Source: Streptomyces sp. TRM64462 (GTDB lineage: Bacteria; Actinomycetota; Actinomycetes; Streptomycetales; Streptomycetaceae). From it: a stretch of 32,495 nt of DNA. Below the pieces are notes generated by a model. That model made no database searches. It was not told the origin of the DNA and worked only from the letters and a program-made list of their open reading frames with translations. This document shows, one piece after another, positions 1 to 7,101 of the stretch. A program made the translations under genes and the position numbers. How positions within the stretch are numbered: position 1 is the first letter of the stretch; every line of letters starts with the position of its first letter. The stretch is taken from positions 1-32,495 of the forward strand of contig NZ_JABWDV010000468.1 of NCBI RefSeq assembly GCF_013362995.1, read 5' to 3'.

Positions 1-1113
1 CGCGCGGCCCGTGTCGGCGCGGTCGGCGGCGGCCCGGCCGTGGTCCCAGCCGTCCTGGTCCGTGGCGCCCCGGACCCTGGCCGTCGTGGTCTGCGGGAAC
101 ATCCGTTCCGCGCGGTCCACGACGGCCACGTCGCGCGCCGCCAGCACCGGCAGCAGCGTCGGCTCCGCCGCGGCGATCCGGCGGGACGTGGACGACAGCC
201 GGTCGCCGATCCGCTGGGCGTACGCCAGCAGGAACGACTGCCGGAACGTCTTCGTACGCTTCCGGCCGCCCGCTCTCTGCGCCGCCTCCGCCTGGGTCAT
301 CGCGGCGTCGCCCTGCACCAGCAGTGAGGTGTACAGCAGCTCGACGGCCTCCAGGTCCGGGGCGAAGCCGACGACCGTCGAGAAGCCGAACGCCTCGTTC
401 CACACCGCGCGGCAGCGGTTCGCCGTGGCCACCGCGTCCAGCAGGATCGCCTTCGCCGTCTCGTACGGGGCGTCGACCCCGATCCGTACAGCGGCGGGCT
501 CGTCGGCCCCGGGGGCGGACAGCGCCGCCTCGTCCAGGCTGTGGCGGGCCATCAGCTCCTGGGCCTTCGCGGTGAGCGCCTCCGCCTCCTCCGGGTAGCC
601 GGTCGCCTCCGCCTTCGCCAGCAGCGCCCGGATCCGGCCCAGCATCCGGGACTCGCCGGCGAACCCTGCGGCCGCCACAGGACCGGCACCCGGAGGCGGA
701 CCGACCGGTTCCAGCGCCGGCAGCCGCACCAGCAGCCGGTACAGCTCCAGCACGGCGGTCGCGTACGAGAACCGGTCGGCTGCCCGCCACGGCTCCGTAT
801 CGAGCGCGTCCACCTGCTCCCGCCAACGCGGCGGCAGATGGGCGTACCCGGCCGTCTCGGCGACGATCAGCGCGGCCACCAGCCGTACGTGCCGCTCCTC
901 CAGCTCCCGCCGTACGAGCCGCACCACATCGGCCGGCTGCCAGCCCCGCCCCCACACCCGCGCCAGCAGCTCCTCACCGCGCCGCACCAGCTCGGCATCC
1001 GCCCCGACGTCCGCCGCGAGCAGCGAGGCGCCCAGGTCGAGCGAGGCGTCGTCGTCCGCGTACAGCGCGGCACCCAACGCCCGCTCGACGACCCCCACCC
1101 CTCCCCCACTCAC
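1..1113 (-). CDS. DUF2786 domain protein, C-terminus beyond window
   Basis: 371 codons are visible and the reading frame runs off the left edge, so the C-terminus is missing. The N-terminal 140 residues are helical and rich in Leu, Ala and Arg. Residues about 154-196 carry the DUF2786 signature, including RIRALLAKAEATGYPEEAEA and a following QELMARHSLDE. The function of DUF2786 is unknown; the small helical domain is common in actinobacteria. I chose the GTG at 1113 because it has GGAGG seven bases upstream and leaves the domain intact. This GTG overlaps, as GTGA, the stop of an 11-codon leader ORF (1110-1145) that has a much better ribosome site. No catalytic residues were recognised. Confidence 0.8.
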   Translation of the reverse strand, partial: MSGGGVGVVERALGAALYADDDASLDLGASLLAADVGADAELVRRGEELLARVWGRGWQPADVVRLVRRELEERHVRLVAALIVAETAGYAHLPPRWREQVDALDTEPWRAADRFSYATAVLELYRLLVRLPALEPVGPPPGAGPVAAAGFAGESRMLGRIRALLAKAEATGYPEEAEALTAKAQELMARHSLDEAALSAPGADEPAAVRIGVDAPYETAKAILLDAVATANRCRAVWNEAFGFSTVVGFAPDLEAVELLYTSLLVQGDAAMTQAEAAQRAGGRKRTKTFRQSFLLAYAQRIGDRLSSTSRRIAAAEPTLLPVLAARDVAVVDRAERMFPQTTTARVRGATDQDGWDHGRAAADRADTGRA

Positions 1114-1145
1114 GCCTGCCCCTCCACTCCACGCCCGACCTGCAT
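1110..1145 (-). CDS. Possible 11-residue leader peptide coupled to the DUF2786 gene
   Basis: The ORF reads MQVGRGVEGQA and then stops. Its ATG is preceded by a near-perfect ribosome site, TAAGGAGG, seven bases away. Its TGA overlaps the GTG start of the DUF2786 gene as GTGA. This arrangement would couple translation of the main gene to the leader. It could instead mark a one-base frameshift near the true N-terminus. The peptide resembles nothing I know. Confidence 0.4.
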   Translation of the reverse strand: MQVGRGVEGQA

Positions 1146-1288
1146 GATCGTGCCTCCTTACGCGCGCGTAGCCCCCGACCACACCATGGTCGCAGCGCGA
1201 CCGAACCAGACGAACGGAGGCTTCAGGGGGTGCTCCTTCCCTAAGCTGAACGGCTCGACTGCCTTTGGTCTCCAGGGGAGGGCGCCCC

Positions 1289-1852
1289 ATGGGCGAGAAC
1301 AAGCGGCGGATGCTGGCGGGCGAGTGGTACGTGTCCGACGATGCGGAGCTGGCCGCGGACACCCGGCGGCGTGTCGCGCTGTGCGCCGCGTACAACGGGC
1401 CCGGGGCCGCCGTGTCGCCCGAGGAGCGGACGCGGATCCTGAGCGAGCTGTTCGGCGCGGTCGGTGAGGGTGTGCGGATCCGGCCGCCGTTCCACTGCGA
1501 CTTCGGCTACCACATCGACGTCGGCGCCCGTACGTTCGTGAACTTCAACGCCGTGTTCCTGGACGCCGCGCCCATCACCGTCGGCGCCGACGCGCAGATC
1601 GGCCCGAACGTCCAGCTCCTGACGCCCGTCCACGAGCTGGACCCGGCGCGGCGCAGGGCCGGGTGGGAGCGGGCGCTTCCGGTGACGATCGGCGACAACG
1701 TGTGGCTGGGCGGCGGTGTGATCGTCTGCCCGGGCGTGACGATCGGCGCGGACACGGTCGTCGGCGCGGGTTCGGTCGTCACGCGGGACCTGCCGGCCGG
1801 GGTGCTCGCCGTCGGCAGCCCGGCCCGTGTCGTCCGCTCGCTGACGGCCTGA
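1289..1852 (+). CDS. Sugar O-acetyltransferase, maltose acetyltransferase (Maa/LacA) type
   Basis: This 187-residue protein should transfer acetyl from acetyl-CoA to a sugar hydroxyl in the cytoplasm. The N-terminal MGENKRRMLAGEWY is the typical Maa cap (residues 1-14). Hexapeptide repeats of the left-handed beta helix follow to the C-terminus, for example FVNFNAVFLDAAPITVGADA and IGDNVWLGGGVIVCPGVTIG. His115, in PVHELD, sits where the catalytic histidine of the family lies. The length matches the family (about 185-200). The ATG follows GGGGAGG at good spacing. It is transcribed away from the DUF2786 gene, and the downstream polymerase appears to have its own promoter. The natural substrate cannot be read from sequence. 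Confidence 0.9.
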   Translation: MGENKRRMLAGEWYVSDDAELAADTRRRVALCAAYNGPGAAVSPEERTRILSELFGAVGEGVRIRPPFHCDFGYHIDVGARTFVNFNAVFLDAAPITVGADAQIGPNVQLLTPVHELDPARRRAGWERALPVTIGDNVWLGGGVIVCPGVTIGADTVVGAGSVVTRDLPAGVLAVGSPARVVRSLTA

Positions 1853-1900
1853 CGAGGCTTGAGGGCGTCACGATCAGCTTGCCGCGCAGCGTCCCGCCCG

Positions 1901-1923
1901 TTGTCAGTGCCGGGTGCGAGACT
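1901..1923 (+). promoter_or_regulatory. PafBC/RecA-NDp-type DNA-damage promoter of the polymerase gene
   Basis: TTGTCAGTG (1901-1909), eight bases, then GAGACT (1918-1923). This matches the LexA-independent damage promoter known from mycobacterial recA (TTGTCRGTG-N8-TAnnnT) except for G in place of the first T of the -10. The -10 ends seven bases before the GTG at 1931, so transcription would start at or next to the start codon. A 19-bp palindrome with 9-bp arms (1912-1930) overlaps the -10 and ends at the start codon. The match is seen; the regulation is inferred. Confidence 0.65.
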
Positions 1924-1930
1924 CGCACCC

Positions 1931-3610
1931 GTGAGCGAGCGGAGCGAACGGTGGGCTCTGGACGGGGTCGAGGGGGGCGGGGCGCGGCTGGTCCCTCTCG
2001 GCGGCGACGGCCTGCCCGCCGGCCCCGTGCTCACCGAGCCCGACCTGGTGGCGGCGGTGCGGTCGCGGCCGGATGTGGGGCGCTGGGTGTGGCGGTCGAC
2101 GTCCGCTGTGTACCCGCGGCTGCTGGCGGCCGGGGTGCGCGTCGAGCGGTGCTACGACATCGAGGCCGCCGAGCAGTTGCTGCTCGCCCACGAGAGACGT
2201 CTCGGTGAGCCGCGGTCCGCCGCGGCGGCGTGGGCGCGGCTGCACGACCGCCCGGTGCCGCCCGACCCGCCGGCCCGCGCGGCGGAGCCGGCCGGTTCCC
2301 AGTCGTCGCTGTTCGAGGCGCGCCCGGCCGGGCCCGGCGTACCGTTCGACGGCCTCCTGGAGGTGTACGCCGAGCAGCAGCGAAGACACGCGGCCGCCGA
2401 GCACCCGGACCGGATGCGGCTGCTGACGGCGGCCGAGTCGGCGGGGTGGCTGGTGGCCGCCGAGATGCACCGGGCGGGCCTGCCCTGGCGGGCGGACGTG
2501 CACCGGGCGGTGCTGCACGAGCTGCTGGGCGAGCGGTACGCGGGCGGGGGCGAGCCGCGCCGCCTCGCGGAGCTGGCGGACCAGGTGTCGGCGGCGTTCG
2601 GGCGGCGCGTGCGGCCGGACCTGCCGGCGGACGTGGTGAAGGCGTTCGCGGAGGCCGGGATCCGGGTGCGGTCGACACGGCGCTGGGAGCTCGCGGAGCT
2701 CGGCCACCCGGCGGTCGAACCACTCATCGCGTACAAGAAGCTGTACCGGATCTGGACGGCGCACGGCTGGAGCTGGCTCCAGGACTGGGTGCACGACGGG
2801 CGGTTCCGCCCGGAGTACGTGCCGGGCGGCACGGTCAGCGGACGCTGGACGACCAACGGCGGCGGGGCGCTGCAGATCCCGAAGGTGATCCGCCGTGCGG
2901 TCGTCGCGGACGGCGGCTGGCGGCTGGTCGTCGCGGACGCCGACCAACTGGAGCCGCGCGTCCTCGCGGCGATCTCCCGCGACCCGGGCCTGATGGAGGT
3001 GGCCGGCGACGACGGCGATCTGTACACGCGCCTGTCGGACCGGGCGTTCTCTGGCGACCGCGAGCACGCGAAGCTGGCGCTGCTGGGCGCGGTCTACGGG
3101 CAGACCAGCGGCGACGGCCTGAAGAACCTGGCGGCGCTGCGGCGCCGGTTCCCGCGCGCGGTGGCGTACGTCGACGACGCGGCGCGGGCGGGCGAGGAGG
3201 GCCGGCTGGTCCGCACCTGGCTGGGCCGGACGAGCCCGCGCGCGACGGGTGCGGGCGAGCCCGACGAGGCGGGCATCCCGCAGGACGATACGGCCCCGGT
3301 CCCGGGGTCCGGTGCGGACGCCCGCGCCCGGGGCCGGTTCACGCGGAACTTCGTGGTGCAGGGCAGCGCCGCCGACTGGGCCCTGCTGATGCTGGCCGCG
3401 CTGCGCCGGGCGACCGCGGGGATGCGGGCGGAGCTGGTGTTCTTCCAGCACGACGAGGTGATCGTGCACTGCCCGGCGGAGGAGGCGGAAGCGGTCGCGG
3501 ACGCGATCCGCACGGCCGGCGACCTGGCCGGGCGGATCACGTTCGGGGACACACCGGTGCGCTTCCCGTTCACGACGGCGACGGTGGAGCGCTACTCCGA
3601 CGCGAAGTGA
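1931..3610 (+). CDS. Family A DNA polymerase (Pol I-like, annotated as bifunctional exonuclease/polymerase in relatives)
   Basis: 559 residues with the three polymerase motifs of Pol I. Motif A is DADQLEPR with catalytic Asp336. Motif B runs from Arg377 through Lys381 to Tyr389-Gly390. Motif C is HDE at 507-509. The first 200 residues take the place of the 3'-5' exonuclease domain, but I see no DxE proofreading motif there, so this half may be inactive. There is no 5' nuclease domain, and the protein is much shorter than cellular PolA (about 900). The GTG at 1931 lies directly after a damage-type promoter and has no ribosome site, suggesting a leaderless mRNA. The promoter and domain set point to repair or translesion synthesis; that role is inferred. 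Confidence 0.88.
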   Translation: MSERSERWALDGVEGGGARLVPLGGDGLPAGPVLTEPDLVAAVRSRPDVGRWVWRSTSAVYPRLLAAGVRVERCYDIEAAEQLLLAHERRLGEPRSAAAAWARLHDRPVPPDPPARAAEPAGSQSSLFEARPAGPGVPFDGLLEVYAEQQRRHAAAEHPDRMRLLTAAESAGWLVAAEMHRAGLPWRADVHRAVLHELLGERYAGGGEPRRLAELADQVSAAFGRRVRPDLPADVVKAFAEAGIRVRSTRRWELAELGHPAVEPLIAYKKLYRIWTAHGWSWLQDWVHDGRFRPEYVPGGTVSGRWTTNGGGALQIPKVIRRAVVADGGWRLVVADADQLEPRVLAAISRDPGLMEVAGDDGDLYTRLSDRAFSGDREHAKLALLGAVYGQTSGDGLKNLAALRRRFPRAVAYVDDAARAGEEGRLVRTWLGRTSPRATGAGEPDEAGIPQDDTAPVPGSGADARARGRFTRNFVVQGSAADWALLMLAALRRATAGMRAELVFFQHDEVIVHCPAEEAEAVADAIRTAGDLAGRITFGDTPVRFPFTTATVERYSDAK

Positions 3611-3668
3611 GGTGACGCCCGGTCTCCCCGCTGCCCCGCGGTCGGGCCCGCCTCCGCCCGGACACCCC

Positions 3669-3851
3669 CTAGTCGGTGAGCCAGACGCGGCTCGACGCGA
3701 TGGACTTCAGCTCCTCCATGGTCAGCAGCGGGCGGCACCGGTCGGGGGCCGAGGCCGCGCTGTCCGGGAGCTCCCCGAGCGGCCGCCCGGTGCCCGAGCG
3801 GCGGCGCTGCCGGGTGAGGAGGGCCCGTACGGGCGTGGGCGGGCCCCGCAC
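3669..3851 (-). CDS. Small hypothetical protein, start uncertain
   Basis: 60 residues ending in LLTMEELKSIASSRVWLTD. Third codon positions are G or C in all but one sense codon, and the C-terminal half has a normal mix of residues, so it looks coding. The only good start is a GTG at 3851 inside the loop of the upstream rodlin terminator, and no ribosome site is visible. The same frame is open back to the rodlin stop at 3900-3902, so it could also be a remnant or a readthrough tail. No family was recognised. Confidence 0.4.
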   Translation of the reverse strand: MRGPPTPVRALLTRQRRRSGTGRPLGELPDSAASAPDRCRPLLTMEELKSIASSRVWLTD

Positions 3852-3878
3852 CCGTGGTGTCGGATGCGGGGCCCGCCC
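3837..3878 (-). terminator. Hairpin terminator after the downstream rodlin gene
   Basis: Perfect 14-bp arms (3837-3850 and 3865-3878, GGGCGGGCCCCGCA and its complement) enclose a 14-base loop, starting 21 bases past the rodlin stop. There is no U tract, as usual in Streptomyces. Confidence 0.8.
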
Positions 3879-3899
3879 ATGCGCTCCTGCTGCGGGACG

Positions 3900-4292
3900 T
3901 CAGCCGCGGACGCTGGCGGCCGCGTTCTCGGAGATGACGTTCTCCAGGATGTGCGACAGGGCGCTGTCGCCCTTGACCGCCGTGGAGTTCTCCACGCACT
4001 GCTGGTCCTGGGTGTCGTTCAGGATGTCCTGAACGCCGACGTTGACCAGGGCGACGATGTTCTGGACGTCGGCCTGGATCGGGATGCCCAGGCACGGCTT
4101 GTTCAGCGTGCCCTGGACGAGGCCCATCTGCGGGCTCATCTTGCCGCCGGTCACGGTGTTGCCGTAGGCCTGCTTGGAGAAGTTGCCGTTCTGAGTGTCC
4201 ACGGCGTGGTCGCCGACAGCGGCGGCCATCGGGGCGCCCGCACCCAGGACGGCCGCAGCGACACCGGCGCCAGCCAGAACCTTCTTGATCAT
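3900..4292 (-). CDS. rdl: Rodlin (RdlA/RdlB family)
   Basis: 130-residue secreted protein that assembles with its paralogue into the paired rodlets on aerial hyphae and spores, organising chaplin fibres. The signal peptide is MIKKVLAGAGVAAAVLGAGAP followed by MAAAVG, with cleavage expected near residue 25. The mature part has the rodlin features NGNFSKQAYGNT, NKPCLG, VQNIVALVNVGVQDILND and DQQCVENSTAVKGDSALSHILENV, with the two usual cysteines. The ATG follows AGAAGGA. It lies 170 bp downstream of the second rodlin on the same strand. A conserved leader hairpin precedes it, but I could not find a separate promoter like the one upstream of its neighbour. Confidence 0.95.
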   Translation of the reverse strand: MIKKVLAGAGVAAAVLGAGAPMAAAVGDHAVDTQNGNFSKQAYGNTVTGGKMSPQMGLVQGTLNKPCLGIPIQADVQNIVALVNVGVQDILNDTQDQQCVENSTAVKGDSALSHILENVISENAAASVRG

Positions 4293-4313
4293 GGTCGATC
4301 CTTCTCGTCGAGA

Positions 4314-4330
4314 GACCCGGCGTCCGGGTC
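4314..4330 (-). promoter_or_regulatory. 5' leader hairpin of the downstream rodlin gene
   Basis: GACCCGG-ACG-CCGGGTC forms a perfect 7-bp stem in the leader, about 22 bases before the ATG. The other rodlin has a differently built hairpin at the same place, and both are followed by TCTCGACGAGAAGGATC, which contains the ribosome site. Confidence 0.5.
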
Positions 4331-4415
4331 GTCTGCCGCACCCGCAGGTGGGGCGCATGGTGGTCATCAGAGGAAGCAAGGGCGGCGCGCCGCGGTCGCG
4401 CGCGCCGCGAGAGGG

Positions 4416-4449
4416 CCGGCCCGCGCGGCGCGTCACACGCGCGGGCCGG
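4416..4449 (-). terminator. Hairpin terminator between the two rodlin genes
   Basis: 12-bp perfect arms (4416-4427 and 4438-4449, CCGGCCCGCGCG and its complement) with a 10-base loop start 13 bases after the upstream rodlin stop. A second GC-rich inverted repeat lies just beyond (about 4383-4407). Confidence 0.75.
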
Positions 4450-4462
4450 TCGCCGTCGGGCG

Positions 4463-4852
4463 TCAGCCGACGGAGGCGGAGCCGTTCTCGGAGAGGACGT
4501 TCTCCAGGATGTGCGACAGGGCGCTGTCGCCCTTGACCGCCGTGGAGTTCTCCGCGCACTGCTGGTTCTGGGTGTCGTTCAGGATGTCCTGAACGCCGAC
4601 GTTGACCAGAGCCACGATGTTCTGGACGTCGGCCTGGACCGGCAGACCCAGGCAGGGCTTGTTGAACGAGCCCTGGATGAGCCCGATCTGCGGGCTCATG
4701 TACCCGCCGGTGTACGTGTTGCCGTAGGACTGCGTGGCGAAGTTGCCGTTCTGCGTGTCCACGCCGTGGTCGCCGACGGCGGCGGCCATCGGCGCGCCGG
4801 CGCCGAGGACGGCCGCGGCGACGCCGGCCGTAGCCAGAGCCTTCTTGATCAT
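4463..4852 (-). CDS. rdl: Rodlin (RdlA/RdlB family), second copy
   Basis: 129-residue secreted rodlin, a close paralogue of the gene at 3900-4292. The second half (VQNIVALVNVGVQDILNDTQ onward) is nearly identical; the main differences are in the mature N-terminal part (NFATQSYGNTYTGGYMSPQI). The signal peptide starts MIKKALATAGVAAAVLGAG. Two cysteines are conserved. The ATG at 4852 follows AGAAGGATC. From memory, rdlA and rdlB of S. coelicolor are divergent; here both copies point the same way, so a simple A/B label is unsafe. The upstream region (4853-5067) is shared with the divergent DUF6479 gene. Confidence 0.95.
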   Translation of the reverse strand: MIKKALATAGVAAAVLGAGAPMAAAVGDHGVDTQNGNFATQSYGNTYTGGYMSPQIGLIQGSFNKPCLGLPVQADVQNIVALVNVGVQDILNDTQNQQCAENSTAVKGDSALSHILENVLSENGSASVG

Positions 4853-4874
4853 TACGTGATCCTTCTCGTCGAGA

Positions 4875-4890
4875 GACCCGGTCTCGGGTC
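4875..4890 (-). promoter_or_regulatory. 5' leader hairpin of the upstream rodlin gene
   Basis: GACCCG-AGAC-CGGGTC, a 6-bp stem at the same distance from the ATG as the hairpin of the other rodlin. The loops differ while pairing is kept. Confidence 0.5.
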
Positions 4891-4947
4891 GCCCTGCCCA
4901 ACAGCGCGGCGCTGTTTAGGTTGCGCCAGGTCACCCGAAGAGCGCAA

Positions 4948-4976
4948 TCAACGAATAAAGGCTCAGAATTCTTATG
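4948..4976 (-). promoter_or_regulatory. Tentative sigma-BldN-like promoter of the upstream rodlin gene
   Basis: CGTTGA (4948-4953 on the minus strand) matches the sigma-BldN -10 I recall. The best -35 is CATAAG (4971-4976), four of six matches with a 17-base spacer. Transcription would start near 4941, giving a leader of about 90 bases. The -35 is weak. Confidence 0.35.
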
Positions 4977-5067
4977 ACGATAGCCGCCCGTCGATAAATC
5001 CGGGTGGCCGGGGAAACGCGTGTCCGAGTCACGTGTCTGATTCACTCACGGCGGGTACTCCTATTTT

Positions 5068-5451
5068 ATGAACGGTCTCATCACGTACAGCGCGGAATTC
5101 GCCGACAGCCACTTCCTCAGGGGTGGCATCGGGCAGCTCGTGGCCGGGCTGGCGGTGGTCGCCTTCCTCCTCGGCGCGTTCTGGCTGGGCCGGCGCATCT
5201 GGGCGAAGGAGGCCGCCCCGCCGAAGCCGGAGGAGCAGCCGCACCGGCCGGACGACGCGGGCATCCCGGGCGAGGTGGAGGGACACCGCAGGCCCGCGGA
5301 GGTCCCGGAGAGCGAACGGCGGCTCATGCCGTACGAGCTGAAGCACGAGAACACCGAGCCGGACACGTCGCCGGAGACGGAGGACGAGCACAAGTGGCGC
5401 GGCGCGCCGAGCGGAGGGTTCGGCAGCGGCGGGCCCATGACCGGCGGGTGA
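5068..5451 (+). CDS. DUF6479 family small membrane protein
   Basis: 127 residues. A short N-terminus is followed by one membrane segment at about residues 21-42 (QLVAGLAVVAFLLGAFWLGR). A charged, Pro/Glu-rich tail ends in Gly-rich GGFGSGGPMTGG. The GRR after the membrane segment and the PEEQPHRP run are as I remember in the Streptomyces DUF6479 family; its function is unknown. The tail is probably cytoplasmic by the positive-inside rule. The start has no clear ribosome site: the nearest purine run is 12 bases away. It diverges from the rodlins and ends at a strong hairpin. Confidence 0.75.
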   Translation: MNGLITYSAEFADSHFLRGGIGQLVAGLAVVAFLLGAFWLGRRIWAKEAAPPKPEEQPHRPDDAGIPGEVEGHRRPAEVPESERRLMPYELKHENTEPDTSPETEDEHKWRGAPSGGFGSGGPMTGG

Positions 5452-5463
5452 GCGCGTACACGT

Positions 5464-5505
5464 GCGGCTCCCGGACCCGCTTCCCCTCCAGGGCCCGGGA
5501 GCCGC
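5464..5505 (+). terminator. Hairpin terminator after the DUF6479 gene
   Basis: 11-bp perfect arms (5464-5474 and 5495-5505, GCGGCTCCCGG and its complement) with a 20-base loop, 13 bases past the stop. Confidence 0.75.
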
Positions 5506-5632
5506 TCCAGGCTGCCCCGGTGCCGTCGGTACGCGGGTGCGTCGGTACGCCGGTACGCCCGTACGTCGCCGGGGCACGCGCGCGTAGGGGCGCGCTTCGT
5601 TTCGGGGGCGGGGCCCTGGGCACTCGGGGCCC

Positions 5633-6976
5633 ATGATTGCCAGGGGCGCGGCGGCCGGGCCCGGGCGGGCATCGGCACGGGACACGGCGCGGCTCGTCGC
5701 GCAGGTCGTCGCGCCCACGCTCGCCGCGGGCGTCATCCTGCGGCGCCGGGCCGGGCTCGCGCTGGCCGAGCGGTACGCGGCGGACCGGCGCGCGACGGGG
5801 CTGCTCACCGAGCTGCGCGGCCGCTACGGGCCCCGGCCGCTGCGCGTGGAGCTGGCCGGGCGGCTCTTCGCGGTGGTCCTGGACCCGGAGGACGTGACCG
5901 TCGTCCTGGAGGGCACCCCCGACCCGTACTCGCCGGCGACGCGGGAGAAGCGCGCCGCGCTGGAGCAGTTCCAGCCGCACGGCGTGCTGATCTCGCGGGG
6001 CGAGGAGCGGGAGGCGCGGCGGGCGCTCAACGACCGCGCCCTGGAGACGGGCAACCAGCTCCATAGCCTCGCGCCCCGGATGATCCGCGCCGTCCGCGAA
6101 GAGGCCGGACTGCTGCTCGGCGCCGCGACCGCGGGCGACGGCGACCTGCGCTGGGACGCCTTCGGCAGCACCTGGGACGCGACCGTACGGAGGGTCGTCC
6201 TCGGGGACTCCGCGCGCGACGACACCGCGCTGACCGCGATGCTCGGGCGGCTGCGCGCCGCCGCCAACTGGTCCGGTGCCGCACCGCGCCGCGCCGGGCT
6301 GCGCGAACGGTTCGACCGGCGGCTGCGCGGCCATGTGAAGCGCGCCGAGCACGGCAGCCTGGCGGCCGCGCTCACCGCGGCCCCCGTCCCGCCCGGCACG
6401 GACCCGGCGGGGCAGGTGCCGCACTGGCTGTTCGCGTTCGACGCGGCCGGCATCGCCGCGTACCGTGCCCTCGCCCTGCTGAGCACCCACGAGCGGCAGC
6501 ACACCCAGGTACGCAACGAACTGGCCGTCACGGATCTGACCGAGCCCCGGCTGCTGCCCTACACGCGCGCGTGCGTCCTGGAGTCCGTACGGCTCTGGCC
6601 GACGACGCCGTTCCTGCTGCGCGAGGCGGTGCGCGAGACGGTGTGGGGCGAGGACACGCTGCCCGCGGGCACGGAGTTCCTCATCTACACTCCGCTGTTC
6701 CACCGGGACGACGCCCTGCCGTACTCCGACCGGTTCACACCGGAGATCTGGCTCGACGGCACGGCTCAGGACACCGCCGGGCTCGTCCCGTTCAGCGCGG
6801 GCCCCGGCGCCTGCCCGGGCGAGGACCTGGTCCTCCTGCTCACGTCGACGCTGCTGGGGGCGCTCCTGGAGCGGCACACCTTCCTGCCCGACCGGCCCGG
6901 CAGGCTGCGGCCCGACCGTCCGCTGCCCCGCACGCTCGACCACTTCGGGCTGCGCTTCGCGGTGCTCCCCCACTGA
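5633..6976 (+). CDS. Cytochrome P450
   Basis: 447-residue heme-thiolate monooxygenase. The heme loop FSAGPGACPG fits FxxGxxxCxG with the ligand Cys394. The K-helix ExxR is Glu317-Arg320. The I-helix region (LFAFDAAGIAAYRALALL) has small residues where most P450s carry the acid-Thr oxygen-activation pair. A hydrophobic stretch near residues 22-37 (LVAQVVAPTLAAGVIL) could be a membrane anchor, which is unusual for bacterial P450s. No ferredoxin or reductase gene adjoins it. The ATG at 5633 lacks an obvious ribosome site, so the true start may lie a little downstream. The substrate is unknown. Confidence 0.9.
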   Translation: MIARGAAAGPGRASARDTARLVAQVVAPTLAAGVILRRRAGLALAERYAADRRATGLLTELRGRYGPRPLRVELAGRLFAVVLDPEDVTVVLEGTPDPYSPATREKRAALEQFQPHGVLISRGEEREARRALNDRALETGNQLHSLAPRMIRAVREEAGLLLGAATAGDGDLRWDAFGSTWDATVRRVVLGDSARDDTALTAMLGRLRAAANWSGAAPRRAGLRERFDRRLRGHVKRAEHGSLAAALTAAPVPPGTDPAGQVPHWLFAFDAAGIAAYRALALLSTHERQHTQVRNELAVTDLTEPRLLPYTRACVLESVRLWPTTPFLLREAVRETVWGEDTLPAGTEFLIYTPLFHRDDALPYSDRFTPEIWLDGTAQDTAGLVPFSAGPGACPGEDLVLLLTSTLLGALLERHTFLPDRPGRLRPDRPLPRTLDHFGLRFAVLPH

Positions 6977-6992
6977 CAGGGCCGGCCCGACA

Positions 6993-7009
6993 GGGCCCGA
7001 AAAGGGCCC
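6993..7009 (+). terminator. Possible short hairpin terminator after the P450 gene
   Basis: GGGCCC-GAAAA-GGGCCC, 16 bases after the stop. The stem is short but GC-only. Confidence 0.4.
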
Positions 7010-7101
7010 GACGGACCACTTCGCGGACAGTGCCGGTGCCGCCGGAACCGCTGTGACATGATGCAGTGGCCCCGCCACGCGCTGTGAACGGAAGGGTTGG
7101 C

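Noticed and set aside
3612..4592. Plus-strand ORF opposite the rodlins
   Set aside because: It is antisense to both rodlins, whose signal peptides, cysteines and paralogy are clear. Its two similar halves only mirror the rodlin duplication.
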